From Symbiodinium natans (taxonomy: Eukaryota > Sar > Dinophyceae > Suessiales > Symbiodiniaceae), in NCBI GenBank assembly GCA_905221605.1, contig CAJNDS010002095.1, positions 380,001 to 444,000 of the forward strand: a stretch of DNA of 64,000 bases, read 5' to 3'. The notes beneath the pieces were generated by a model. It did no database searches, had not been told where the DNA came from, and saw only the letters and a program-made list of their open reading frames with translations. The first letter of the stretch is position 1. Each line of letters begins with the position of its first letter. Positions 47,401-53,629 of the stretch are shown one piece after another. A program made the translations under genes and the position numbers.

Positions 47401-49190
47401 GGCATGGTGCCACTGGGGCTCTAAACCTGAAGCCCAAACAAGGCCCCCGGGTTCTTCGTAGGGAATTACCCTACGTATTCACTTGTATGTAGATGACTGC
47501 CACAACCTAGGTCCCGGAGTACGTAATCACTTGAAGGGCATAATCTAGGGGATATAGGAGCAAGTAGCTTCGAAGACCTCGGCCCCCTAAGCCCAACACC
47601 ATTTCCTTGGGCCCCAAACTCGAAAAGGGTTTAGGGTTTTGGGTTTAGGGTTAAGGGTTTAGGGTTTAGGGTCCTCAAAACCCCGCAAAACTTCCTGTTC
47701 CTTCATAGGGAAGGAGGTAGCCCCTCAAAGCGATTGTGTAGGGCACCTAACTCCCCCATTCCCTACAGGGGGAAAACTCCACTGCCCTTGGGCCCGAGGG
47801 GCCCAGTGCTGGGCCCAACTGGCCGAAGAAGTCCTCCGGGTGGATGCCTGGGTTTTCAGGGGTTTAGGGTTTAGGGTTTAGGGTTTTCAGGTGCTTGCTT
47901 TCTTGTCTTTCTTTGTCTAGCATTTCTTGATTTTCTGCTGTTAGATATTTAGTTACTTGTTTTTTGCTCTGTCTAAGGGGGCGGCCTTGGGATTGGCTCC
48001 ATTTGAAAAGATACTTAAGTGAGTATCAGGGCCACATTAGGAGTACACATTAATTATGAATTGAGGGATCCTCTTGAGCGCCCTGAAAGGTCCTCTATAT
48101 ACCTCTTAGACACCTCAACTCTACACCTTCCGATGCTTCTTCTGAAGAAGATTCCATTAAGACCCGTACAGAGCTCCTGTCTTCTGCCGCCATAATATCC
48201 AGACCTAAACCCTAAACCCTAAACCCTAAACCCTAAACCCTAAACCCTAAACCCTAAACCCTAAACCCTATACCCTATACCCTAAACCCTAAACCCTGAT
48301 TGAAGCGAGGGTCGATCAACAAGCTCCTCGATGGTCACCAAGTTCCCGATCATCAGGTCGCATGACCTGGCGCAAGGCTGAGGGCTTAATTAGGGCTCAG
48401 GGCTCAGGGTTTCGGGGTTTAGGGCTTAAGGTTTAGGGTTTAGGGCTAGCCCTAAACCCTAAACCTTAAACCCTAAACCCTCTAAGAGTTCAGGATCACT
48501 TTGAGGCGCCTTTCCGTCTGGAGTCGAGATTTTCGGGATACCTGTCTCGGTGGGCGTTTAGCGCACAGTGACTTTGGGGCGCTCTCCACGTCTAAGGGTT
48601 TAGGGTTTAGGGTTTAGGGTTTAGGGTTTAGGGCTTAGGGTTTAGGGCTTAGGGTTTAGGGATTAGGGCTTAGGGTCCCTTGATATGGTCCCTCACCTCC
48701 TTTAAAGGGTTCTGATGTATGGGCCCTTTGGTTCTACAGGGTCTATAAGCGGCATACAAGGGGCCCCCATTCCAGGGCCCATGCTAAGGGACTACCCTAA
48801 GACTGCCGGACTTAGAAGCTGGACCTTAGGGCTTTCAAATCGGGGGCTGCAACACCCCAACCCCAAACCCTAAACCCTACACCCCAAACCCTAAACCCCA
48901 AACCAAAACTCCCAAAGCCCCAAACCACAAACCCCAAACCCCCTCACCCCCCAAACCCTAAACCCTGCACCTCCCCCCCCCCCCTGCCCCTAGCAGCCCT
49001 AAACCCTAAACCCTAAACCCCAAACCCCAAACCCTAAACCCCCTAAACCCTAGACCCTAAACCACCCTCCCCCCTCTCCCCTCCCCCCCCCCCTTCTGCC
49101 ACCTCTCGGCCATGACCCGCGCACGCCGAGGCACGATGCCTTGCCACCCCAGGCACGGGGGACGCCCCCAAAACTCGATGGGATACCAAC
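26440..49190 (-). CDS. DUF445-family membrane protein gene, 19 exons (join model)
   Basis: Multi-exon gene read on the minus strand. The exons give, in order, the landmarks of eukaryotic DUF445 membrane proteins: YPIEFWG, GWQGIVP, DLMIGNL, DKALLVSMFQ, NEFTF, GFILGLVQM, VIGYFTNWLAI, IFRPVQP, QGVFLKRQQE, FVGRD, ELPKH, PPEQFEGMLRPVFQ, EDEW and VLGILVGLVQ. Eighteen consecutive junctions all keep reading phase, which is unlikely by chance. About 340 residues are covered. The extreme N-terminus and exact stop are not settled. Biochemical function of DUF445 proteins is unknown; bacterial members are inner-membrane proteins. Donors in this model are 3 GT, about 11 GC and about 4 GA; all acceptors are AG and all but one are followed by G. 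Introns run from 179 bp to 6 kb and are filled with telomere-like arrays and small inverted-repeat elements. Confidence 0.85.
26658..26688 (-). CDS. DUF445 gene exon 18 (EDEW, 31 nt)
   Basis: Acceptor CTGTCCCAG|GAGGAT, donor TTGGAG|GCCGCC (GC). Reads EDEWMVLLLG; joined to the next exon it gives EDEWMVLLLGG-VLGILVG, the C-terminal signature of the family. Confidence 0.92.
27013..27140. mobile_element. Dispersed element, family G
   Basis: Contains GTCTTAGGGTAGT and TCAGAACCCTTTAAAG; the reverse complement recurs at 48,672-48,803 and a fragment at about 52,985-53,050. Confidence 0.75.
27532..27620 (-). repeat. CCCTAAA array
   Basis: Twelve perfect units, preceded by GGAAGGAACAGGAAGGAGCAGGA micro-repeats. 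Confidence 0.95.
28142..28184 (-). CDS. DUF445 gene exon 17 (PPEQFE..LRPVFQ)
   Basis: Acceptor AGACAAG|GCCTCC, donor TTTCAG|GACCCG (GA). Reads PPEQFEGMLRPVFQ, a diagnostic DUF445 motif normally followed by EDE, which is how the next exon begins. The end of an inverted-repeat element lies about 6 bases upstream of the exon start. Confidence 0.93.
28190..28418. mobile_element. Family C element split by a telomere-like array, at a splice site
   Basis: Left end CTGGCTGGTTCTTGGTAGGG and right part ACCCTTTAAGGGATTATGTA enclose about 100 bp of TTTAGGG units (28,226-28,330). Its left end is about 6 bp from DUF445 exon 17, so on the sense strand the element ends at the 3' splice site. Confidence 0.82.
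29273..29500 (+). repeat. Diverged tandem duplication, about 122-bp unit
   Basis: Unit from about 29,273 is repeated from about 29,395; both hold AAGAACAAACGCCTC and CCTCACCAGCAACTACT. Interior of an A-rich, telomere-repeat-free block. Confidence 0.8.
30211..30440. repeat. Dispersed GGCAGCATTTCCACACCACC module
   Basis: The module occurs at 30,212 and 30,332 (the second followed by AGCTGCCACGGCGCC) and again at 31,653, each of the last two followed by a GGGATAC.CTTCCTCC...GAGCAG tail. Confidence 0.75.
30477..30502. repeat. (CT)n microsatellite
   Basis: Thirteen CT units. Confidence 0.95.
31230..31321. repeat. GC-rich palindromic module, copy 1
   Basis: GGGATGCTGCCGCGGCGTCC then ACCGCGGCCCCCGTCG; GCCGCGG/CCGCGGC can form a hairpin. 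Second copy at 31,751-31,826. Confidence 0.8.
31751..31826. repeat. GC-rich palindromic module, copy 2
   Basis: Near-identical to copy 1 for about 65 bp, ending in AGCCGCCCGGCT and a T-run. It splits the second GGCAGCATTTCC module, as if inserted there. Confidence 0.8.
32831..33410 (-). pseudogene. FkbM-like methyltransferase fragment with in-frame TAG
   Basis: One minus-strand frame runs 193 codons and is broken only by TAG at 33,023-33,025. It reads SPLVLSKKNLRGSTAGCGF near its start, then FSTLLREVAQPAFFLKLDCE, GPERHIL and VLVIAEVSWDNIG before the TAG; after it, GVDEYREWLEELQQVGL and on to a TAG at 32,831. LKLDCEGPE..IL matches the FkbM-family signature (K-x-D-x-E-G-x-E) of SAM-dependent methyltransferases, and the post-TAG part continues as the family would. 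A 3' splice-like ACCTACAG precedes it, so it may be a large exon or retrocopy. It lacks the N-terminal SAM-binding part. The stop could be a real inactivation, a sequencing error or readthrough. It lies in a DUF445 gene intron, same strand. Confidence 0.65.
33516..33620. mobile_element. Family A element
   Basis: Starts CTTGGAGG and ends CACCATGAACCTCCAAG, with AAGCTATAAGTAGAC inside. Confidence 0.75.
34010..34197 (-). repeat. CCCCAAA/CCCTAAA variant array
   Basis: CCCCAAA, CCCTAAA, CCCTACC and CCCCCAA units mixed; left of DUF445 exon 16. Confidence 0.9.
34238..34279 (-). CDS. DUF445 gene exon 16
   Basis: Acceptor CACCCAG|GTTCGG, donor GGCCT|GCGTCC (GC). Reads FGLAELVGERLGG; with the next exon it gives ERLGG-L-PPEQFE, as in the family. 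A plus-strand frame is also open here but gives no family match. The following intron is the longest, about 6 kb. Confidence 0.85.
34955..35018 (-). CDS. DUF445 gene exon 15 (acceptor inside telomere-like unit?)
   Basis: The certain core, 34,955-35,001, reads ELPKHSSDIASYMDR, matching the family's (E/K)LP.H......YMD. The phase left by exon 14 is satisfied if the acceptor is TATAG|GG inside a degenerate telomere-like unit, adding FMAKQ. A start at 35,001 (GCAG|GAG) is the alternative. Donor CGGAC|GCCCTC (GC). Confidence 0.75.
35484..35695. mobile_element. Family A element split by a telomere-like array
   Basis: Ends match the family (CTTGGAGGTTCA ... GGACCTCCAAG). About 75 bp of degenerate TTTAGGG units (35,515-35,592) lie inside; the right part GGCTATAAGTAGAC matches the 33.5-kb copy. 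Confidence 0.75.
35723..35862. mobile_element. Dispersed element, family F
   Basis: GGGTTCTTAAGGGAGGGGGG ... CCCCCCTCCCTCCCTTAATT with internal GGGAACCTTAGGGAAGCTTA pseudo-repeats. Copy at 50,597-50,735; partial copies near 5,140-5,246, 17,477-17,680 and 23,270-23,330. Confidence 0.8.
35889..35994. mobile_element. Family D element, diverged
   Basis: Keeps CCCTCCTAAAAG, AGGCTCCTTATTGTAGTTTC and ACAAAAACCCAAAAGG; ends diverged. Confidence 0.75.
36451..36658. mobile_element. Family B element
   Basis: CTGGGATGTTCCCCCC ... GGGGGAACATCCCAA, about 208 bp, with the CTTATTAAGGACTGTTAGTA core near its right end. Confidence 0.82.
36845..36950 (-). repeat. CCCTAGA then CCCTAAA array
   Basis: Nine CCCTAGA variant units then plain ones; ends near DUF445 exon 14. 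Confidence 0.92.
36965..37029 (-). CDS. DUF445 gene exon 14
   Basis: Acceptor TGGGCAG|GACCTC, donor GTGG|GTTGAG (GT). Reads TSRVLPVFVG then RDAIRGIKEIV, matching the family's vLP..VG...f..IK. Two other frames are also open in this GC-rich piece, but only this one fits phase and family order. Confidence 0.8.
38214..38244 (-). CDS. DUF445 gene exon 13 (31-nt microexon)
   Basis: Acceptor GGGGCAG|GCTTTC, donor CAGAC|GCCGCG (GC) or CA|GACGCC (GA); both keep phase. Reads FQQVLDIYQ, like the family's F..(L/V)(L/I)..(H/Y) segment between the (V/L)L.AE and VG motifs. Confidence 0.6.
38407..38511. mobile_element. Family D element
   Basis: Full-length copy; right half CAAAAGGTTAAAGTCCTA and AGCCAGCCAGAAGAAAGCCA nearly matches the 22.9-kb copy. 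Confidence 0.85.
38751..38779 (-). CDS. DUF445 gene exon 12 (29-nt microexon)
   Basis: Acceptor GCCAGCAG|GATACTG, donor TCAGAAG|GCACGC (GC). Reads ILAYVVKSE with split Arg before and split Gly after. Placed by phase and spacing between exons 11 and 13. Here the flanking arrays are TTTAGGG left and CCCTAAA right, opposite to most exons. Confidence 0.6.
39424..39476 (-). CDS. DUF445 gene exon 11
   Basis: Acceptor CGGGAG|GTGGCC, donor GAGAG|GCAACC (GC). Reads VARELATMISTKLIHAE, following FLKRQQE; the family has EVS..(F/L)A..I(S/T).K(V/L)L.AE. A pyrimidine-rich CTTCCACAG lies 10 bp upstream but would break the frame. Confidence 0.88.
40001..40082 (-). CDS. DUF445 gene exon 10
   Basis: Acceptor TTTCAAG|GATCTT, donor CAGGAG|GCTCGC (GC). 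Reads IFRPVQPHIVCCGYVN, then CQGVFLKRQQE. The family continues NWLAxKxIF.P..P with ..QG.FL+RQ.EV, so position and content agree. Confidence 0.9.
40925..41003 (-). CDS. DUF445 gene exon 9 (GYFTNWLA signature)
   Basis: Acceptor CCAAG|GATACATG, donor ACCAT|GCCCCT (GC). Reads YMHVWWSLPLSG followed by LVIGYFTNWLAIT. GY-x-TNWLA is the most diagnostic DUF445 motif. Joining to the next exon gives TNWLAIT-M-IFRPVQP, as expected. If the donor is ignored the frame runs into TAG. Confidence 0.93.
41264..41335 (-). repeat. CCCTAAA array
   Basis: Ten units, just left of DUF445 exon 8. Confidence 0.95.
41360..41432 (-). CDS. DUF445 gene exon 8 (membrane segment)
   Basis: Reads FVNYRLRVAAVM then GFILGLVQMGVW. 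The G-F-x-x-G-L-x-Q-M-x-x-W pattern is a family signature and a membrane helix. The acceptor CCCCGAAG|TTC is the only one not followed by G and directly abuts a telomere-like CCCTAAACCCC. Donor TGGA|GCTACC (GC). Arrays flank both sides. Confidence 0.9.
41438..41499 (+). repeat. TTTAGGG array at exon 8 acceptor
   Basis: Nine units beginning about 6 bases from the exon; on the sense strand this is the CCCTAAA tract directly before the acceptor. Confidence 0.95.
41628..41690 (-). repeat. CCCTAAA array
   Basis: Nine units left of the exon 7 region; on the sense strand it forms the 5' part of intron 7. Confidence 0.95.
41760..41786 (-). CDS. DUF445 gene exon 7 (27-nt microexon)
   Basis: Exactly nine codons, DMSHNEFTF, between CGCCAG|GACATG and ACCTTC|GTGCGA. 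Joined to its neighbours it gives MFQ-DMSHNEFTF-FVNYR, the expected family motif. The first 8 bases and the 3' splice region are repeated 95 bp upstream, beyond a 68-bp telomere-like array. Confidence 0.8.
41806..41873 (+). repeat. TTTAGGG array flanked by a 27-bp direct duplication
   Basis: Pure telomere-like 68 bp between copies at 41,779-41,805 and 41,874-41,900 that differ by one base. The copies contain the exon 7 acceptor and the first 8 bases of exon 7. Confidence 0.9.
42279..42399. mobile_element. Family E element
   Basis: CTAGACCAAGGAGTAACCTA ... CGACCCTGGGTCCTAG. Confidence 0.85.
42405..42562 (-). repeat. CCCTATAAA nine-base variant array
   Basis: About 17 units of CCCTATAAA. The complementary variant TTTATAGGG recurs at 62.3 kb and 45.0 kb. 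Confidence 0.93.
42709..42793 (-). repeat. CCCTAAA array
   Basis: Twelve units left of DUF445 exon 6. Confidence 0.95.
42884..42941 (-). CDS. DUF445 gene exon 6
   Basis: Acceptor GCACCAG|GCAAATGG, donor TTCCAG|GACCCC (GA type). Reads QMAVEALIEDKALLVSMFQ; the family has a D-K/R-x-LLV-x-MF motif just before NEF.F. Ends in phase 0. Confidence 0.85.
43100..44640. other. Unique stretch in DUF445 intron 5
   Basis: Repeat-poor apart from the trinucleotide tract. A 147-codon minus frame (43,350-43,793) has no stop but mixed composition and no domain that I recognise. Confidence 0.4.
43979..44038. repeat. (TTG)n(TTC)n trinucleotide repeat
   Basis: Four TTG/TTGT units, then about fourteen CTT units inside DUF445 intron 5; gives false poly-Glu/poly-Ser/poly-Leu frames. 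Confidence 0.95.
44694..44735 (-). CDS. DUF445 gene exon 5 (42 nt)
   Basis: Acceptor CCTCCAG|GCTCATG, donor AATGT|GCGTCTC (GC type). Reads LMFRPVIEDLKEN plus a split Val. Joined to the next exon it gives IEDLKENV-QMAVEALIEDK, a continuous helix typical of this part of the family. Confidence 0.75.
44778..44873. mobile_element. Family B element
   Basis: TTGGGATG ... GGGGAACATCCCAAG, next to DUF445 exon 5. Confidence 0.75.
44964..45078 (-). repeat. CCCTATAAA/CCCTATGAA variant array
   Basis: Nine-base units with A/G variants. Confidence 0.9.
45295..45326 (-). CDS. DUF445 gene exon 4 (32-nt microexon)
   Basis: Acceptor GTTCCAG|GAGCTG, donor AGTCA|GCCCCC (GC type). Reads ELNAKVMEQS in phase 0. 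The terminus of a dispersed inverted-repeat element lies about 5-10 bases upstream of the acceptor. Donor choice is uncertain: GTCAGC is an alternative but breaks phase. Confidence 0.6.
45334..45511. mobile_element. Family D element interrupted by telomere-like units
   Basis: TTGGGCCGACTTCTGAACCC is followed by about 95 bp of TTTAGGG/TTTATAGGG-type units, and the element then resumes at AAAAGTTAACTTTTAGGCTC. Left end is about 8 bp from DUF445 exon 4. Confidence 0.82.
45520..47040. other. DUF445 intron 3, degenerate repeats only
   Basis: Loose CCCTAAA-like and TTTAGGG-like words, AT-rich pieces, no convincing exon. Confidence 0.6.
47058..47110 (-). CDS. DUF445 gene exon 3
   Basis: Acceptor CGCAAG|GAACC, donor CCGCAG|GACGGG (GA type). 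Reads TCCTTVLERLAEKHCPQ, a helical segment. Phase fits both neighbours (1 in, 0 out). The family is poorly conserved here, so support is mainly phase and codon pattern. Confidence 0.65.
48205..48298 (-). repeat. CCCTAAA array
   Basis: Thirteen units with two CCCTATA; left of DUF445 exon 2. Confidence 0.95.
48314..48366 (-). CDS. DUF445 gene exon 2
   Basis: Acceptor GCGCCAG|GTCATG, donor GATC|GACCCT (GA type). Reads SCDLMIGNLVTIEELVD, continuing the MAER of the previous exon exactly in phase; it resembles the family stretch that follows GWQGIIP. Flanked by C- and G-strand telomere-like arrays. Confidence 0.8.
48490..48595 (-). other. Exon-like cell not used by the DUF445 model
   Basis: Lies between arrays exactly as real exons do and has an AG|GTATCC acceptor and AAAG|GCGCC donor, yet exons 1 and 2 join perfectly without it. 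Possible relic or cassette exon, or an intronic decoy. Confidence 0.35.
48672..48803. mobile_element. Family G element, inverted
   Basis: CTTTAAAGGGTTCTGA ... ACTACCCTAAGAC; reverse complement of the 27.0-kb copy. Confidence 0.75.
49103..49190 (-). CDS. DUF445 gene exon 1 (N-terminal domain)
   Basis: Acceptor ACGCAG|GTTGG, donor GAGAG|GTGGCAG. Encodes WYPIEFWGRPP followed by GWQGIVPRRARVMAE. This matches the segment after the first membrane helix in DUF445 proteins: aromatic-P-I/L-E/K-F-W/F-G, then GWQGI(I/V)P and xMA. Starts after one base of a split codon and ends in phase 2. A CCCTAAA array lies left and a TTTAGGG array right. Confidence 0.85.
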
Positions 49191-50596
49191 CTGCGTGTCA
49201 AGTTTAGGGGTTTAGGGTTTAGGGTTTAGGGTTGAGGGTTTCGGGGTTAGGGTTTTAGGAGGGGTTGGGGGGTTGGGGGCTTAGGGCTTGGGGCTTTACG
49301 GGATTGAGGAGTCTGGGGGATTAGGATTCTAGGTGTTAGGGCTTTTGGGTTTAGGGATTCGGGCGGTATAGGGTTTAGGGGTTTAGGGGATGAGGGGTTA
49401 GAGCAAGATGTGTAGGGGTTTAGGGCCTTATAGGGTTTGAAAGAAAGCTTCGGGGGCCGAGTTCCTAGGCAACTTAACTACCTTCTTTAAGGCATACTAA
49501 GGGGTTTTAAGAGGTTTCGTATTTAGGATTTAGGGACCTCAGGTTGTTCTAGAGGGTTTAGGGTTTAGGGTTTAGGGTTTAGGGTTTAGGGTTGAGTTTA
49601 GGGCTAATGTTGGACTCGCTTTAGTACGTAGGGGTCCCCCCCCCCCCCCTCCCCCCCCAAAAATTTTGGGGGTTTTCGGGGATCCTGAATAGTGTGGGCT
49701 GGGGCTGGGACGGGGCTGGGGGTAGGGCGGCTAGGGGTCGAGGGTTGAGGGGAAGCCTTGAAGCTTGAGGGTCTAAGCTTTCCAGGCTTTGTAGCTCCAC
49801 GGTCGCCGGGGCTCCGCATAAATGCGGACCACCGAAACAACTTGCTAAAGCGAATCAGGGCAGCTCGTGGGCTACTCCCTTGGAAAATTGTTTGGGGGCC
49901 TGTTTCGTAATGAAATTTTAAATGGAATTTAAATAAGGCTGGACACCAAAAAATTCCGGGGTTTCTTATTCAAAACTGTTTTTAGTTTTTGGCTCCCCGG
50001 CCCCCCGCCCTTCAACCCCGGCCGGCAAACATCGCATTATTGAGGCCCACCCTATCAATGGGGGGGTCCCCTATAAGGTTTCCGGAACATCGCATAATAG
50101 TGCCCCCTCCCACTAAAGCCAGTCCAACATTAAGACAGCAAAATCACACATCAGGTTCTAGCCAGGCAGCACATCTGAATGCCCAGCCAGACGTGCCACC
50201 AGGTGAAGCAGACGGAGACTACTGGGATGGATGCATACCTGGGTGGCACCCGGTTTGGTTAAGGGTTTTGAGCTCAGTTTAGTTTGCGTAGCTTCCCCAG
50301 TAACCAGAACAATCAGGGGGCCCTAAACCCTAAACCCCAAACCCTAGACTCGCATTGCTCTGAAATACCCTGCAGCTCCTGCTAACAGACCCTGGAAAAC
50401 AGATCAGCCCGGAAGGCTCGACTGATCACCACTTCATCCTGAACACACGGAAGGTTTGGGGTTTAGGATTTAGGGTTTAGGGTTTAGGCTTTAGGGTTTA
50501 GGGTTTAGGGTTTAGAGTTAGGGTCTAGGGCTTCAAGCTCAGGGTTTAGGTTTTCAGGGTTGCACCCAAGTTCAAAGGCTCTTTCGTACTTATCGG

Positions 50597-50735
50597 GTTC
50601 TTAAGGGAAGGGGGTTCATGGGGGGTAGGTGGCTGGGGAACCTGAGGGAAGCTTTGGGAGCCTTAGGGAGGAGTGGGGAGTATGAGGGAACCTTGGGTTA
50701 CGTACCCCTCCTTGAACCCCCTCCCTTAAGAAATT
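50597..50735. mobile_element. Family F element
   Basis: GGGTTCTTAAGGGAAGGGGG ... CCTTGAACCCCCTCCCTTAA; interior aligns with the 35.7-kb copy. Confidence 0.8.
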
Positions 50736-50864
50736 TACAACTGCTGGATCCCAGTGACTTCAGCTTCTCCAGCCACTGGCTCCACTCCCGTGGGTTCCTC
50801 GGGCTGACTTGTGACACGGCCTACGGGTTGAGAGCTTGGTAGAAACTACCTGCTACTTTTCTCC

Positions 50865-50955
50865 CTGGTTCTTCGCAGGGAATGAGTGAACTACGGCCCG
50901 TTAAGGGATTATGTAAGTTACTTCATTTCCTCATTTCCTACTAAGAACCAGCCAG
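50865..50955. mobile_element. Family C element
   Basis: CCTGGTTCTTCGCAGGGAAT ... CTACTAAGAACCAGCCAG, about 91 bp. Confidence 0.85.
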
Positions 50956-51930
50956 TTTTGGGTAGGGTTTGGGTTTAGGGATTGTTTAGGGTTTGGGTTT
51001 AGGGGTTGTTTGGGATTTGGGTTTAGGGCAGGTCATAAAGCTGAATGTAGAGCCCCAGGAAATCCAGTCGAAGGCCAAGAGACTAAACTAAAACTGTTGT
51101 ACCAGTGACATCTCGAAGCCTTCGCAACCCCTCCTGGAATGCTGTGGAGATTCTTTGGCTGCGCCACTGCCAAGTCGAGTGCCAGGAACACAACAGGGCC
51201 TCTCAGACTTTGGTTCAGGGTTTTGAATGTGGCGTTGGGCTTACAGACAAAAGTGGTTGAGCGTTCAAACTTGCCGGATTTACTTCAGTCCCCCTGTAGC
51301 CTAAAGCAGAATTTTTACCCCGCAACTTATGAAGGTGCTGCCAGTACATCCGCTACCCTATTGTAGGCTGAGGCTGAGGGACTTCTGGTTGGGAAGAAGG
51401 GGCGGACCAACAAGCGTCGCATGGAGGCTGGCGGATGCAGATTCTAGGGCGATGCTTGCCGTGCTCAGGGCTCAGGGCTCAGGCTTCAGGGTTCAGGGTT
51501 CGGGCTTCAGGGTCTGAGGCGTTGAATCTCAGGCGTCACTCGGGTTTTAGACTTCGCGCACCTAAACACGCAGTGCCCAAAAAGGGTAAGCAGGGGCACC
51601 GCTGGGATTCTCACCCGAAGCACAGCCAGAACTGTCCCCCAAAGACTCCGCAATGCCACTTAAGGGGTTTAGGGTTTAGGGTTTAGGGTTTAGGGTTTAG
51701 GGTTTAGGGTTCAGGGCTTCGGGTGAAGGATAAGATGGTAACCCTGAAGCCCTAAGACCCTAACTCCACGTAATGCTTCCATGGTTCAAGGGGTGTTTAC
51801 CTAATCTCTACACCCTAAACCCGAAACCCTAAACCCTAAAGCCTAAACCCAAAACCTTAAACCCTAAACCCAAAACCCTAAACTTCGGCCCGAAACCCCA
51901 AACCCAAAGCGCAAGCCCGCGAGGGGTCGC

Positions 51931-51968
51931 CTAGCAGAACGCAAACGAGGAAGATGCAGAAGAGGCGC
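51931..51968 (-). CDS. Candidate 5' exon, hydrophobic (possible DUF445 gene exon 0)
   Basis: Bounded by CCAAG|GCGCC and CTAG|GCGACC. It reads RLFCIFLVCVLL, a membrane segment or signal peptide. It ends in phase 1, which is what the exon at 49,103-49,190 needs. The expected N-terminal TN..A motif of DUF445 proteins is not visible here, so membership is tentative. Two other frames are partly open. Confidence 0.4.
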
Positions 51969-52711
51969 CTTGGCAGTTGAGCTGCGGAGGGTCTAGGGGT
52001 TTAGGGTTTAGGATTTACGTAGGGTTTAGGGTTTAGGGTTTAGGGTTTAGGGTTTAGGGTTTAGGATTTACGTAGGGCTTAGGGTTTAGGGTTCTACGGT
52101 TCTAGGGGTACAGAGGGTTTAGGGGTTTAGGTCTTTTGGGGATTGTGGTTTTTGAGGGTGAGGGCTTTGTAAGGGGTTGAGAGTTTAGGGTTTGATACAC
52201 ACCATATCACTTTCGGTCCCAAACTGCCCTGAAAGCCGAGACGTCCACAGCCCGCCAGGCCCGGAAATCCGGCCACGGTTACAGGTACACTTCTAACTGG
52301 TTAACAATGAACCTGCAAGTGCCCCCTAAACCCAAAACCCAAAACCCAAAACCCTAAACCCTCAACCCTAAACCCTAACCCTAAACCCTAAGCCGCCTAA
52401 GCCAAGCAGAATGCCACGCTTTCGCTGCCAGACTCTTTCCACTAGAGAACTTTCCATCTTGGTAGCCCAGTAACCATAGTATCATAAGGGCACCTTTTTT
52501 TTTGTTACTTTATAAGGGGACCTTAAAAAAACAAAAAAAAGGGAAAAGGGTACCACTGGGTTACTAAGCCATATACGTCTAGAAGCCGAAAGTTCGTCAT
52601 CGACCCTAAGGGTGAATCAACCCACCAGCAGAACCCTAAACCCTAAACCCTAAACCCTAAACCTTAAACCTTAAACCCTAAACCCTAAACCTTAAACCCG
52701 AAACGATGCTC

Positions 52712-52783
52712 CGAGCCAGTGCGGCTGTAGGTGCTTCTGCAAGAAGCGCAGGGAGGGCGGCAGCGGCCGCACCTGACAACGAG
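52712..52783 (-). other. Exon-like GC-rich cell, frame unresolved
   Basis: Between a CCCTAAA and a TTTAGGG array, with minus acceptor TTGTCAG|GTGCGG. All three minus frames and one plus frame are open; VRPLPPSLRFLQKHLQPHW is the most protein-like. Could be a 5' exon of the DUF445 gene or part of gene 3. Confidence 0.3.
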
Positions 52784-53629
52784 GTTTAGGGTCTAGGGTT
52801 TAGGGTTTGGGGTTTAGGGTTTAAGGTTTAGGGTTTAGGGTTTAGGGCGTCAGGGACCTGAGCCCTAAACCCTAGACCGCCTAGACCCTCAACCCTGTGA
52901 ACCCTAAACCTTTAGGGTTAAAGGGACTCAGGGTTGCGGTGACACTTCGTGAGTTCTAGGGTTTAGGGCTTCAGGGTCCTTCGGGTTGTAGGGACCCCTT
53001 ATATGCCGTACACAACCCAAGGGCCCACATCCATATGACTACCCTGAGATCACAGCTCTTAATGGTGCCGCAAAACTGTGGAATCACACCACCTTCCAGT
53101 GGGCAAGAGCGGGGGTTGCGGGTTTGGGATTAGTGGATCCCAGACTACGCCACCCCTACATCCCAGCCAAAAGTAAAGCCCCAAAATGGCTTGCTTCTTT
53201 CAGGCAGAGAGCGGGAGACATATAGGATGCCCCAACCCCAGAGCCAAAAACCTGTTACCCCAAACCATGAACCCTAAACCCTTGCCCTTCAACCCGAGCG
53301 GGGGTGTCCTCACTACCACAATGATGTGATATCCTTTATAATCTGTGCGTATCCAAAAACACCACACGTGGTGATGTGAGGAATAAGCAGAAACCCCAAA
53401 TACCTGGCAAATACTTGCTTCCAGCGAAATAGGCCCCTATAATTCCAGTCGATCTAGCCCTAAGCCCTCAACGTCTGCATCCTCTTGCTGAAGAACTTTC
53501 CCCAAACCCTAAAACCTAAACCCTAAATCCCCAAAAGACCTAAACTCCATGGAGGATCTCGACTCTGGCCAAAGTTGCTGTGAAGGACGAAAACATAGTC
53601 AGGTTGCCAATCTATCTATCTACCTATCT

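Larger units (their letters stand above)
49200..51660. other. Upstream DUF445 region, unresolved
   Basis: Contains telomere-like arrays, families C and F, and possible minus exons: GTTCAG|GATGAA... (DEVVISRAFRADLF, about 50,394-50,438) and TTAAG|TGGCATTG... ending CTTCGG|GTGAGA (about 51,615-51,658). Neither shows the TN..A motif expected before exon 1. Confidence 0.4.
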
